Positions 1 to 8,378 of a DNA stretch of 64,000 bases are shown piece after piece. The DNA lies in contig NZ_BBPO01000013.1 of assembly GCF_000787815.1 (NCBI RefSeq), forward strand, positions 23,197 through 87,196. Reading direction: 5' to 3'. Source of the DNA: Streptacidiphilus neutrinimicus. Lineage in GTDB: Bacteria; Actinomycetota; Actinomycetes; Streptomycetales; Streptomycetaceae. How positions within the stretch are numbered: the first letter of the stretch is position 1; each line of letters opens with the position of its first letter. Below the pieces are notes generated by a model, which saw only the letters and a program-made list of their open reading frames with translations, was not told where the DNA came from and made no database searches. The position numbers were made by a program, and so were the translations under genes.

Positions 1-522
1 CGCGACCACCAGAGCTTCCCTCAACTCCTGCACCAGATCGGGGACTGGCTCACTGCCGCCCCCGGCTCCGCCTGGAGACGGTTCCTAGGAGCCAAGCTGT
101 TCGCGCTCGTAGCCGCGCCCTATGACGAGCATGTCATCAGGCTGATCGACGAATACCTCGACGATCCTGACCCTGCGCGTCTGAGGACCGTCGCGACGAT
201 CCTCAGCGAAGCTCCTCGGGATCTGGTGTGGAACATCGCGTTCGTGCGCCGTTGCCTGCGCGCCGCCGATCGGCACGGCGACAAGCTCCTTGCCAGCATG
301 CAGGGTGCTCTGGAATCAACCCTCAACAGCGGTGTTTTCTCGGCCGTTCCAGGACAGCCCTACCCCAAAGACGTCGAACAGCATGAGAAAGCCAAGGCGC
401 TCGCTGGCCGTTGTGCCCCAGGCAGCGTCGAAGAGGAGTTCTACCTAGCCCTTGCGGAGTCTGCCCAGAACAGCATTCGCAGAACTCGGCACGATCTGCC
501 CCCGGACGACCGTGACTGGTGA
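1..522 (+). CDS. C-terminal part of an unrecognised protein (cut by window edge)
   Basis: The frame is open from the first base of the window to a TGA at 520-522, giving 173 residues with no start, so the gene begins to the left. The visible part is alpha-helical and alternates hydrophobic and charged residues (for example APRDLVWNIAFVRRCLRAAD near the middle), which would suit a HEAT/TPR-like solenoid end. No catalytic motif is visible. The tail is hydrophilic. A single downstream ATG at 226 opens only the last 98 residues and is not a convincing start because coding continues upstream of it. I do not recognise the family. Confidence 0.6.
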   Translation, partial: RDHQSFPQLLHQIGDWLTAAPGSAWRRFLGAKLFALVAAPYDEHVIRLIDEYLDDPDPARLRTVATILSEAPRDLVWNIAFVRRCLRAADRHGDKLLASMQGALESTLNSGVFSAVPGQPYPKDVEQHEKAKALAGRCAPGSVEEEFYLALAESAQNSIRRTRHDLPPDDRDW

Positions 523-799
523 CCGGCTCGAGCGGTGTCAACGCACGAAAAGTTCGAGCGACTCGATCCACGAATCAGGGGGTGACTTCCGACGAGTCCG
601 ACCACGGCCGCTGCAGCGCATGGCTGTCGCCTGCCGAGCACCCCCGGACGGCCGCGGGTTTCCGGCGTCGGGCGCGGCAGGTGCCGCTCGCGGTCGGGCA
701 CCGACTGATGGTGCCCGAGCCTGCAAGGGACCTTCCCCGCCCCGTCGGGGCCATCGACGAAGCAGCGTCTTGCGCTGGCAAGGGGGCGTAACCCGGATG

Positions 800-872
800 G
801 TCGGGTAGCCCTGGGCATCTCAGCCCCGGGCTACCACAGATCCGTACCTGAAAGCCTCCCGTCATACGGCTC
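800..872 (-). mobile_element. Decayed 3' end of a group II intron (domains V and VI)
   Basis: On the minus strand a 34-base segment (872 to 839) begins GAGCCGTATGACGGGAGG and closes with TACGGATC, so the outer eight bases pair with one G/A mismatch. This is the layout of group II intron domain V. It is followed by a second hairpin (GTAGCCC pairing with GGGCTAC) that ends CTACCCGAC, the typical domain VI and 3' splice end. The inner loop is GAGG instead of GNRA and the inner stem has a C/U mismatch, so the ribozyme core is probably dead. No intron reverse transcriptase is present. Only the tail remains, joined to an IS701 fragment. Confidence 0.7.
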
Positions 873-884
873 TTGTCACTCTAA

Positions 885-1182
885 TCATCTGGCGGCTGTG
901 CCCCTCTTGACGAAGCCGGTGTCGTCGATGATCAGGACTCCGTCGGGGGTGCCGAGTTGTTCGGCGACATAGGTCTGCAGGTCGTCGCGGACCTCGTCCG
1001 CGCTCCAGCAGGCGCGGGCGAGGAGGTGCTGGAGGCGGTGCGGGGCCGGGTGGCTGGCGAACTCGGCCAGTTGCCAGCTGTTCTTGCGGCCCACCGGGCC
1101 GAGTAGCCCGCGCACGTAGTCCCGCATCCGCCGCCGCGGCGTTCAGGTCCCGGTCCCACACCTCCGCCAGATCATCGATCAC
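885..1182 (-). pseudogene. IS701-family transposase fragment (N-terminal region, frameshifted)
   Basis: The minus frame 1127-885 reads MRDYVRGLLGPVGRKNSWQL, continues through a DDLQTYVAEQLG segment, and ends VLIIDDTGFVKRGTAAR. This is the signature N-terminal domain of IS701-type DDE transposases, running up to the first catalytic Asp (DDTGF). The reading stops within a few codons of that Asp, so the rest of the catalytic domain is missing. Upstream, a different frame (1182 to about 1130, MIDDLAEVWDRDL) looks like the original N-terminus, which implies a frameshift or small deletion near 1130. No terminal inverted repeats are visible. It directly abuts the group II intron tail. Confidence 0.7.
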
Positions 1183-1407
1183 AACCGGGAGCTGTCCACG
1201 TCGTTGCCACTACATGCGGCGCGGCCACTCGTTCGCGCGACATCCCCGCGAACACCCCACCGCCCCTGGCGCAGCCCCGCTACACTCCTGACGACCATGC
1301 CGCTGACCAGGGAAAACGAAGAAGTCTCACTGGAGTACTAGGCTGTCCGTCCCTGGCGCAAAATTGGGCGGCAGACGAAGCGGCTCCACAGAAGGAGAGA
1401 CGGGAAT

Positions 1408-1866
1408 ATGGGGCAACGGTGGGCGCGTTGGCGCGAGGTCCTCATCGTGGGCCTCGTCTTTCTCGCTGTCCTGGGGATCTCCTGGGGAGTATGCGCGGCC
1501 ATCGGCCATCCTCACGACGGTTCGAATCGGTGGGTCGTGTGCGTGGGCTTCGCCACGGTCGTCGCTACCGCTGTGGGGATTGTCGTCCACCGGCTGTCTC
1601 GCGAGGATGAGCCCGCTCCAGCCGTCACTACATTCGAGGTAGAGGGGGACAACATCCGGGCGGCCGGGGCGGGGGCGTACGGCAATGTGTTCGGCGACCG
1701 GGCGTCCAAGGGCACCACGGGTTCCGGTCCGAGGCAGCTTCCAAGCTCGGCCGAGCGCGCCGCCCCGGCACAGAACATGACGGTTCGTGGAAACGGGAAC
1801 CGGGTAGCCGGCCCGGGGGCGCACGACAACGACTTCGGCGACGACCCGGACAGCCACACGCCATGA
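1408..1866 (+). CDS. Two-TM membrane protein with two Gly/Asn-rich NR..GPGAH.N.FGD motifs
   Basis: 152 residues. ATG at 1408 follows GGAGAG in the preceding 20 bases. Two hydrophobic segments (about residues 10-32 and 40-60) form a hairpin anchor. The rest is soluble and carries two copies of a motif of the form V.G..NR..GPGAH.N.FGD (about residues 77-97, weaker, and 128-147). The same motif recurs once near the N-terminus of the next protein. The gene overlaps the next start by ATGA, so the two are translationally coupled. I infer a membrane partner, perhaps the effector or anchor, of the NTPase downstream. The family is not one I can name. Confidence 0.75.
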   Translation: MGQRWARWREVLIVGLVFLAVLGISWGVCAAIGHPHDGSNRWVVCVGFATVVATAVGIVVHRLSREDEPAPAVTTFEVEGDNIRAAGAGAYGNVFGDRASKGTTGSGPRQLPSSAERAAPAQNMTVRGNGNRVAGPGAHDNDFGDDPDSHTP

Positions 1867-4469
1867 AGCGCCTCTCCCGGCGGAAGCGCGCCGAGGCATC
1901 CCCCTCGTCCGTCCTCGAGTCGGGCTCGGTCCGGGCGCCTGCCTCAGCCGACACAGCCACAGTTGATGCCAGCGGCATGCGCGTGGAAGGCGACCACAAC
2001 CGGCTCGTAGGACCGGGTGGCCACCACAACAACCTCGGCGATGTCCACTATGAGTTCCATCTGCAGGGCAAGGTGGACCCGCCTGACCGGCCGAGGCCGG
2101 TGCCGCAGTGGACCGCCCAGCAACTGAACATCCATGCGGCCGTGCCTGGTGACGTGCCGAATGCCCGGAGCCGTTTCGCGCTCCCCGCATACGTGCGCCG
2201 CCCCCACGACGATGAGCTGCGCCACCGACTCAACGGCATCAGGAGCGGTCAACGGGCAGAACTCGTGGTGGTGCGTGGTGGATCATGCGTCGGCAAGACC
2301 CGGACCGCCTATGAGGCCGTAAAGGAGTGCCTGGCCGACTGGCAGCTGCTCTACCCCAAATCTGCGCAGTCCATCATCCTCGCCCACAAAGCCGGACTTC
2401 TGACCGAGCGCACGGTGCTGTGGTTGGACAACGCGCATCAACTGTTCTTCGAGCCAGAAGGAGAGCAGGCAGCAGCCACCGTGCAGAGCCTGCTCGAGGA
2501 GAACGGGCCCATTGCCGTGATTGCCACGATATGGCCCGAGGAGTATCGGGCGCTTACGGCTCACCCCGCGCCACGGGCCGGCCAGGATGAGCTCAAACCG
2601 CGCCCGGATCCGCACGGTCGGGCACGCGATCTGCTCGGCTCATCTGCTCTAATCACCGTTCCTGACGCGTTCACGGAACCTCAGATGGGTGACTTGCGTC
2701 GTCTCGCTCGGGTTGACCCTGCCTTGGAGATGGCCCTCGACTGGGTGTCTGCGCCCAGCGAGGTCACGCAAACCCTCGCTGCCGGACCTGAACTACTCGA
2801 TCGATGGGTTCACGCAACGAACCCGTACGGCGGCGCCGTTCTGACTGCGGCAATCGATGCACGGCGTCTGGGTGTGCGGTCGATGCTGCCTGCGGAGTTT
2901 CTGCGCGGTGCCGCACCGGTGTATCTCGTGGGCAAGCACCGGATCAACCCTCCCGAGGATTGGTTCGATCAGGCTCTGGCTTACGGTCTCGAAGAAGTCA
3001 AGGACGTGGCTGGCGCTCTGCAGTTGGTTCCGCGAACTGACGGGATGGGTGCCCAGCCTGGCGTTTTCGATCTGGCCGACTACCTTCAGGAGCGCGCGGC
3101 TTCGCAGCGCCGGGGCGACGTGCCCGCCGACCCGTTCTGGCGGGCTGCCCTCGATCATCTGGACAATGGCGCCGACCTTGACCGGATGGGCACCCAGGCG
3201 TTCAACAAGAGCCGGTTCCGGTGGGCGGAGCGGCTGTGCCTGCGCGCCGCCGAACTCGGTCACGCACCGGCTGTTGAGAGCTTGTGCCACCTGTACACAG
3301 AGACCGGCCACATCCTGCTCGCGGCGACCCGTGACAGGCTGCTCGATCTTGCACGTGGCGCCGATGACGGTGGATACAGCCTGTGGTACGTGGGCTCCAC
3401 ATTGGCGTCCATTGCCACCGAGCCTGAAAGCGAGCCAGGACTCGCCGCAGTGGCGGGGGCGGTTCTCATCGAAGCCTTTGAGGCCGGCTCAATGGATGCG
3501 GTACACGCCTTCAAGGAGCTGTGCAGAGACCAGGGTGTCGATGCGTCCGCCTTCGTCCGTCAGGCCGAACAAAAGCGAGCAGCCGAGCAGCCACGCGAGG
3601 CGCTCTCGCGAGAGGTCGCGGTACTGAGGGCCGCCGCCGGTGGAGATGCCGATTCGGTGGCTGCCTTCGAGCACCTTGTCGCCGACCGGGGGCAGAGCTT
3701 TCGCGCACTTGTCCGCTACGGCGCCACTGACCAGAGTTTGGTCATCCTCGGGCTGTCCCTGCGGATGCGCAAAGCGGGTGGGCAGGATGCCTTCGAGGTG
3801 TTGCTGCGGGCAGTCGCTGATACCGGTGCCTGGCATGCCGTGTCCGGCCTGGCCTCCTACCTCTACCAGACCGACCGCGACGACGAGGCCGACGAGGTCC
3901 TCACTCAGGCATGGACGCGAGGCGATGAAGACGCCTGGGTGATGCTGTGCAGCCATCTGATCAGCAGGGACTTCGCCAAGGCCAGGTCACTGATCGAGCA
4001 GGCCCGGCGGGAGGGTCGCGGGAGGTCCGTCGTGCGGGTCGTGCGGCCGCTTCTCGGTCGCCAGCCAGAGTTGATCCGCTTCGCCGAGACAACCCTGCGC
4101 GAACTCGCAGACGACGGCGAGCCATCGGCCCAATTCGAGCTGTCGAAACTGCTGTTCCTCCGATGGTGTGACAAGTCTCGGAATCACATGGGCGAGGTCT
4201 CTAACGCCGGCGACATGCCGGAGCAGATCGAGTGCCTGCTCATGACGGCCCTACCGCACGTCACTCAGGCGTACTGGCTGCTGGGACAGATGGCTGAGGT
4301 GAGCGGAGATGTCATTGCAGCGCAGCGCTGGTATCGCGGAGCCGTCGACCGTAGCGATTCTGAGTGCCTACCCCTGCTTGCTCGCGTACTTGTGCCGTCT
4401 GACGATGCACAGGAGCAGCTGATCCGGATGGGTCTGGAAGCCGACGGCAGCCCGAGCCCGCCATGGTGA
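1863..4469 (+). CDS. STAND-like NTPase with N-terminal Gly/Asn motif and C-terminal TPR/Sel1-like repeats
   Basis: 868 residues; ATG overlaps the upstream stop (ATGA). Residues 40-60 hold the shared motif VEGDHNRLVGPGGHHNNLGD. A P-loop follows: GGSCVGKT at 139-146 (Walker A) and TVLWLDNAH at about 184-192 (Walker B, D189). From roughly residue 430 to the end the protein is helical repeat-like, with AAELGHAPAVESLC-type segments resembling TPR/Sel1 units and a further repeat block about 640-840. The order of tag motif, NTPase and repeat sensor is typical of STAND signalling/conflict ATPases. No nuclease, TIR or protease domain is visible in it, so any effector activity would lie in the coupled membrane protein. 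The function is inferred. Confidence 0.8.
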   Translation: MKRLSRRKRAEASPSSVLESGSVRAPASADTATVDASGMRVEGDHNRLVGPGGHHNNLGDVHYEFHLQGKVDPPDRPRPVPQWTAQQLNIHAAVPGDVPNARSRFALPAYVRRPHDDELRHRLNGIRSGQRAELVVVRGGSCVGKTRTAYEAVKECLADWQLLYPKSAQSIILAHKAGLLTERTVLWLDNAHQLFFEPEGEQAAATVQSLLEENGPIAVIATIWPEEYRALTAHPAPRAGQDELKPRPDPHGRARDLLGSSALITVPDAFTEPQMGDLRRLARVDPALEMALDWVSAPSEVTQTLAAGPELLDRWVHATNPYGGAVLTAAIDARRLGVRSMLPAEFLRGAAPVYLVGKHRINPPEDWFDQALAYGLEEVKDVAGALQLVPRTDGMGAQPGVFDLADYLQERAASQRRGDVPADPFWRAALDHLDNGADLDRMGTQAFNKSRFRWAERLCLRAAELGHAPAVESLCHLYTETGHILLAATRDRLLDLARGADDGGYSLWYVGSTLASIATEPESEPGLAAVAGAVLIEAFEAGSMDAVHAFKELCRDQGVDASAFVRQAEQKRAAEQPREALSREVAVLRAAAGGDADSVAAFEHLVADRGQSFRALVRYGATDQSLVILGLSLRMRKAGGQDAFEVLLRAVADTGAWHAVSGLASYLYQTDRDDEADEVLTQAWTRGDEDAWVMLCSHLISRDFAKARSLIEQARREGRGRSVVRVVRPLLGRQPELIRFAETTLRELADDGEPSAQFELSKLLFLRWCDKSRNHMGEVSNAGDMPEQIECLLMTALPHVTQAYWLLGQMAEVSGDVIAAQRWYRGAVDRSDSECLPLLARVLVPSDDAQEQLIRMGLEADGSPSPPW

Positions 4470-4494
4470 CGCCGGAATCACGCGACCGCCCGCG

Positions 4495-4791
4495 GTGAGC
4501 ATGGTTGGCGTTAACGGTCTGAGTTGGCCCCAGTTTTCCTGCGGGCTGACCGAACGGATGACCTCCAGCTCGGCCGGAAACGGCAGGGTGGCAAGCGCGG
4601 TGCTGGGCATGCGCGTCGTCACCCCGGCCATGTTCGACAAGCTAAAGGACGCCGTGACGAGCTACGCGGCCGCCCTCGCCAGCAGCCCGGACCGTTGGGC
4701 GGACGAACAGGCCGTCCGCGAACAGCTCGCCCGCCACAAGCTGACCGGCGACCGCTTCTTCACCACCTACTCCGAAAGCGTGCGCACCTGA
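4495..4791 (+). CDS. Small hypothetical protein
   Basis: 98 residues from ATG 4495 to TGA 4791. The second half (from MRVVTPAMFDKLKDAVTSYA) has strong G/C third-position bias and a helical, soluble look. The first third is compositionally poorer, so the true start could be ATG 4558 or 4609. No ribosome site of note precedes any of these. It lies 25 bases after the NTPase gene and is followed by a hairpin. No family recognised. Confidence 0.4.
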   Translation: MSMVGVNGLSWPQFSCGLTERMTSSSAGNGRVASAVLGMRVVTPAMFDKLKDAVTSYAAALASSPDRWADEQAVREQLARHKLTGDRFFTTYSESVRT

Positions 4792-4821
4792 TCAGCACCC
4801 GAAGCCCCGCGGGCTGGTGTT

Positions 4822-4847
4822 CGGGGGCGTTGTCGAGGACGCCCCCG
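4822..4847 (+). terminator. Hairpin terminator after 4791
   Basis: CGGGGGCGT pairs perfectly with ACGCCCCCG around an 8-base loop, 30 bases after the upstream stop codon. No T-run follows, which is usual in this group. Confidence 0.55.
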
Positions 4848-4888
4848 CCGCGACGGAGACGGAGAAGCTGGAGCCGAGGACCGGCGTT

Positions 4889-5130
4889 GCGACATCGGAC
4901 GCGGTTCCCGCCTACCTGCTGACCGGGAGCTCAGTCCGCCCCGCCGACGGTGTGCATTAACCGTGCATTGCCCTGGGGCGGCCGACATCGGCGCAGGTCA
5001 ACGGGCATCTCCCCAGGCGCTGGGAAGTCCCGCGGGTACTCACCGACTGGTACGTGCAGGGGCTGACCTGCGGCATCTCCCGGGTCGGGTTCCCTGGTCT
5101 TCCCCAGCGACTGTGCACTGAATGTGCACT
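4889..5130 (+). repeat. Dispersed repeat copy R1 (with remnant of an acetyltransferase 3' end)
   Basis: This gene-free stretch (4792-5294) carries a diverged copy of the sequence at 8951-9293. Shared parts are the start (reads ALRHRTRFPPTC-stop in one frame, compare ALRHRTRFAQTC-stop at the end of the acetyltransferase at 8984), a doublet GTGCATTAACCGTGCATTG, inverted GCAGGTCA / TGACCTGC words, and a terminal doublet GTGCACTGAATGTGCACT. R1 lacks about 80 bases that are present in R2. I infer a remnant of an integrated element or recombination site. No function is shown. Confidence 0.65.
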
Positions 5131-5294
5131 GGTGCGGACCCCTGGAGCGCGCCCCCAGGGCGCTTCAGGCCGTCGCCGGAGACAGTCGACGACTTCACCG
5201 GCTTGCTGGCGCCCGGCGGTACTCGGCAGTCTGCTGGTCGGCGATTGACATGATGGGCAACAGCGAGTTCTCAGGTGTCTCTGGAGGGTCGACG

Positions 5295-5870
5295 ATGGCG
5301 TTCAAGACCGGAGCCGACTTCAAAGTCGCTGGCGGGGACGAGTGGTCCTATACGCCGGCTGTCGGCGTGGGACCGCTCCGGTTCGGTATGACCGTAGGCG
5401 AAGTGGTCGGGGCGGCTGAGGTTCTCGGCCCGACGAGGGTCGCCGATTGTGTCCGGCACCACGCGATCTTCTCGCCGACTTGGAGGGTCGAAGTCCACCG
5501 ACGCCGGGCGGCTCCCTCTCCGCCTGCCGTCACGGCCTATGTGAGCCATGCCGTGGGGCTGTTCTGCATCGCTATCGACGCCGTGTACGGTCCCCAGGTC
5601 GCTAACGGCGGACTCCTGCTGGTCGGGAGAGACCTGTCGGAACTGGAGAGCGACGCAATCGCACATGCCGAAGCAATGCACGCTCACATTCGCTACACGC
5701 CCGAGGGCTACGCGGGGCCAGACGATCCCGGGGTCGTCACGCGCGGACAACTGGTTGGGCAGGTCCTCCGATCGCGACCGTTGTTCATGGTGACCCGCGA
5801 CGGCGCGAACACCGAATGGGACTCGATTCCCTCCGAGGAGTACCGCCTCAACGGTCAGTCCACGGCCTGA
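5295..5870 (+). CDS. Hypothetical protein with VGVGPLRFGMTVGEV motif
   Basis: 191 residues. I chose ATG 5295 because GGAGG stands seven bases upstream; an in-frame ATG pair at 5250 is possible but has no ribosome site. The N-terminus carries GPLRFGMTVGEV, a short motif seen in many small streptomycete hypothetical proteins. The rest is mixed alpha/beta, without a signal peptide or membrane segment. It stands alone between repeat R1 and the convergent DUF4259 gene. No biochemical role is known to me. Confidence 0.65.
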   Translation: MAFKTGADFKVAGGDEWSYTPAVGVGPLRFGMTVGEVVGAAEVLGPTRVADCVRHHAIFSPTWRVEVHRRRAAPSPPAVTAYVSHAVGLFCIAIDAVYGPQVANGGLLLVGRDLSELESDAIAHAEAMHAHIRYTPEGYAGPDDPGVVTRGQLVGQVLRSRPLFMVTRDGANTEWDSIPSEEYRLNGQSTA

Positions 5871-5966
5871 CGTGGTGTCTGCCGGTCCCCCACATCAGAA
5901 CCGGGCCGTGTCGGTGCCCGAGTCGACCCAAGGATCCAGTGCTCCCGAAACTGGGCTTCGATGCGC

Positions 5967-6398
5967 CTATACGTCGAGGTCGAACAGCGGAACATCAGTC
6001 GTGGGCAGCGGGTTGAGAATCCGGCGGAGTCCGTTGATCATGGCTAGCCAGCGGGTGCCGTCGCCCGCATTGACCCAGGACTCGACGAGTCCGGAATCGT
6101 CCGTGACCTTGGCGAGGACCTCGTCAGCGAGCGCGCGGAGGTCCTGCGGCAGCTCGGGCATCATGCTCTGCGGCCCGTAGCCGCTGTCGACGGGCTGGCC
6201 GGTGGGGCACTGCGAAGCAATCAGCGCTGCGGCAGCGACCGCTTCCTGGGCTTCGTGGAGGTAGTCCGTCGCGGTCAGAGTGCGGTTGAGGACCCCACGG
6301 ATCAGTCCCTCGCGCTGGCCGGGCTGGGCCTCGTCCAAGCTGTCGGCGAAGTCGGCGGCCGTGTCGTTGTCGAAGGGGCCGATGTCCCAGGTGCCCAA
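5967..6398 (-). CDS. DUF4259 domain protein
   Basis: 143 residues. The start reads TTG GGC ACC TGG GAC, giving MGTWDIGPFDNDTAADFADS, the diagnostic N-terminus of DUF4259 proteins; GAGGAG lies about six bases upstream of the TTG. The remainder is helical, ending in LLNP-like hydrophobic and acidic residues. Proteins of this family are small, soluble and often found among immunity-like genes, but their function is unknown. It converges with the gene ending at 5870. Repeat fragment R3 lies just upstream of its start. Confidence 0.85.
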   Translation of the reverse strand: MGTWDIGPFDNDTAADFADSLDEAQPGQREGLIRGVLNRTLTATDYLHEAQEAVAAAALIASQCPTGQPVDSGYGPQSMMPELPQDLRALADEVLAKVTDDSGLVESWVNAGDGTRWLAMINGLRRILNPLPTTDVPLFDLDV

Positions 6399-6465
6399 AG
6401 TGATCTCCTCACTGCTTCTGCAGGGAGCATGCCATCAGCGACCGACAATCGGGGACCCTGGGACC

Positions 6466-6500
6466 GCGGCACCGGACGCGGTTAGCACGAACCTGCTGCC
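6466..6500 (+). repeat. Dispersed repeat fragment R3
   Basis: A 35-base match to the start of R1 and R2 (GCGGCACCGGACGCGGTT then AACCTGCTG). It reads RHRTRLARTCC in the matching frame, so the stop codon found in R1 and R2 is lost. It sits in the space between the genes at 5967-6398 and 6546-6830. Confidence 0.6.
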
Positions 6501-6545
6501 CCGGCTGCTCTGGGTCGCCTCAAGCGGCAGCTGGAGGCCGGTACA

Positions 6546-6830
6546 TCAGCCGCTCCACCTCGCAGCGTGCTCACCGCCGTAAATCAAGGCCCAGCAGTGC
6601 GAGCACCCGATGCAGTCGTTCTCCTCGTCTATGTCCACTTCCGGACGACGAGGCAGATGCCGCACGGCTTCGAAGTGCAGCGGGCCTTGCAGTGCGCAAT
6701 ACGCCCCGCCTTGGTTGTACAGAAACACCCCAGGCCTGTCTTCGTGGACCAGACGGTTACCCGCCTTGACCAGGGCCCTCACAAGCGGGACGAAGTGCTC
6801 AAATCCGTCATCAGCCACGGCAAATCCCAA
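6546..6830 (-). CDS. Small hypothetical protein with CIGCSHCW motif
   Basis: 94 residues. The frame is closed by TGA nine bases upstream of TTG 6830, which is the first possible start; a GTG five codons in is an alternative. The sequence includes a VKAGNRLVHEDRPGVFLYNQ block and a C-terminal CIGCSHCWALIYGGEHA. The second Cys pair (CIGCSHC) might bind metal. It follows the gene at 6855-7391 by 24 bases on the same strand, suggesting one transcript. Family not recognised. Confidence 0.55.
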   Translation of the reverse strand: MGFAVADDGFEHFVPLVRALVKAGNRLVHEDRPGVFLYNQGGAYCALQGPLHFEAVRHLPRRPEVDIDEENDCIGCSHCWALIYGGEHAARWSG

Positions 6831-6854
6831 GAGTCCAACTCAACGGCGCGGGCT

Positions 6855-7391
6855 TCAGGGGCCATTGTAGTAGCTGTCGTAGAAGGCGGAGTACTCGTCG
6901 GCGGAGAAGCCTTCGAATTGACCGTCCGTCTCAAGCTCGCACAGGCGGTCCAGCGCGGCGACTGCAGCAGTCATGGGGAGGGCCGAGAGATACGCCTTCG
7001 TTGCATCCAGTCCACGCCCGAGCATGAGCTCGATGTCGACCGAGCAGGCCGCGTCGTAACTGGCTTCTTTCGCACTCCACACGAGGAGCGCGTCGTCGAT
7101 GTCGCCGCTGTTGAACAGTTGGACGCAGCAGAGCTTCATCAACTCGGTGTCACCTTCACCCTGAGTGCGTCGCTCGCGCTCCGTGTGCGCGCTGAGTAGG
7201 GCGCGAATCTCGCCCAGGTCCGCGAGGGCAGGGCGCAGCCCGTAGCGGCGCAGGCCCTCCTCTTCGTCCATCGGCCGTCCTTCTTGGTCGTACAGCCCGC
7301 CATACCTGTCTGACCGTGCCAATCCGGGCCACCGAAGGTCTACAGCAGCCAACATCGCTCGGACAAGTTCAGCAATGACAACAAGTGACAT
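6855..7391 (-). CDS. Hypothetical protein (immunity-like neighbourhood)
   Basis: 178 residues, ATG 7391. It has a hydrophobic N-terminal helix (MSLVVIAELVRAMLAAVDL), then a soluble helical body with a KLCCVQLFNSGDIDDALLVW block and an alanine-rich hairpin, in the style of ankyrin/TPR-like helical pairs. No enzyme motif. It is divergent from the gene starting at 7448 and precedes 6546-6830 on the same strand. Such orphan helical proteins are common in streptomycete accessory islands; the role is unknown. Confidence 0.65.
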   Translation of the reverse strand: MSLVVIAELVRAMLAAVDLRWPGLARSDRYGGLYDQEGRPMDEEEGLRRYGLRPALADLGEIRALLSAHTERERRTQGEGDTELMKLCCVQLFNSGDIDDALLVWSAKEASYDAACSVDIELMLGRGLDATKAYLSALPMTAAVAALDRLCELETDGQFEGFSADEYSAFYDSYYNGP

Positions 7392-7447
7392 GCAGTGGGC
7401 CGCCAGATCGTCTTGATCGCGGGAGCTCGGGCGGCTTCAATCGGCGG

Positions 7448-8341
7448 GTGACCGAGAGCTATGTCGACCTCGGGGCTGTCGCGGCTCCCTCAGGTGTCCT
7501 CGTGCTGGGCATGGCGGCCTGGATCGATTTCTGGCCCGAGACCGGCCAACCGCTGTCCGAGCGCGCGTTCGCAGCCGTGGCATCGGGCGGCTCCCATCTG
7601 TTTGAGCCTGTCGACGGAGAGCCACGCCCGTGGAGCGGCGAGGCGATCGTCGTGCGAGCCGCGGCGAACCGGCTGCTCCCGGTACGGGCACTGACATCAC
7701 CCTCGCCGTTCGACGGCGAGCCGACGATCTCGGTCCTCGAGGTCGGCCTCGGTCTGCCGTGGCCCGAGGACCGCGGCGCCGGACCACTGGTGCTGGGCGA
7801 CCTGCCGGTTGACCGGTGCGGCATGGTGCTCGGCGACGCGCGGGCCCTGGACGGGTTCACAGGTCTGGACGGAGAGTCCATCGACGGCCTGGCCGACGTC
7901 ACCTACTGGGGCAAGTACGAGGGCGATGTTCACGCCGAGTTCGGCGGGGAACGCGTCCCTCAGCACCACGGTGGCTACGGGCCGCGCGGTTGGCTCGACC
8001 TGCCGCTCGCCGAGGCGGAGGCACTCGCGGAGAGGCTCCAGACGTGGCTTCGCGACGGCCCGGGAAAGGGCCTGATGATCGCGGTCGACGCCCACACCGA
8101 CTACCACAGGCTGAACCGGGCCAGCTGGAGCCATCCCCTGCTGGCTGGGATTGCCGAGGTCGGTGGCTGCCCGGTGCTCGGCATCGGCTGGGACCCCGGC
8201 GACCACTCCATGCGCCACCGCGGCGAGCGCGCCTACGGACAGGTCTACCCCGCCACCCTCGAATCCCTCGCCGACACGACCGTCCTTCGCTGGACCATCC
8301 CGCCCTACTCCCCCGACCCGGACGACAGGCCGGCAAGCTGA
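7448..8341 (+). CDS. Hypothetical protein
   Basis: 297 residues. I prefer GTG 7448 (MTESYVDLGAVAAPSGVLVL); an upstream ATG at 7385 would overlap the divergent gene. The protein has a hydrophobic GVLVLGMAAWIDFW segment, then alternating beta-like stretches rich in Asp/Gly, and ends in a Pro/Asp-rich tail. It has no signal peptide and no catalytic motif that I can assign. The acetyltransferase gene follows after 37 bases and may be co-transcribed. Confidence 0.6.
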   Translation: MTESYVDLGAVAAPSGVLVLGMAAWIDFWPETGQPLSERAFAAVASGGSHLFEPVDGEPRPWSGEAIVVRAAANRLLPVRALTSPSPFDGEPTISVLEVGLGLPWPEDRGAGPLVLGDLPVDRCGMVLGDARALDGFTGLDGESIDGLADVTYWGKYEGDVHAEFGGERVPQHHGGYGPRGWLDLPLAEAEALAERLQTWLRDGPGKGLMIAVDAHTDYHRLNRASWSHPLLAGIAEVGGCPVLGIGWDPGDHSMRHRGERAYGQVYPATLESLADTTVLRWTIPPYSPDPDDRPAS

Positions 8342-8378
8342 CCCCCAGCTCGCACCCACCATCGAAGGAGTAGGTCGA

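Noticed and set aside
441..818. Minus-strand frame with a GPDGAGK string like a P-loop
   Set aside because: The flanking residues do not continue as any kinase fold, and the frame runs into the intron tail; probably chance in GC-rich sequence.
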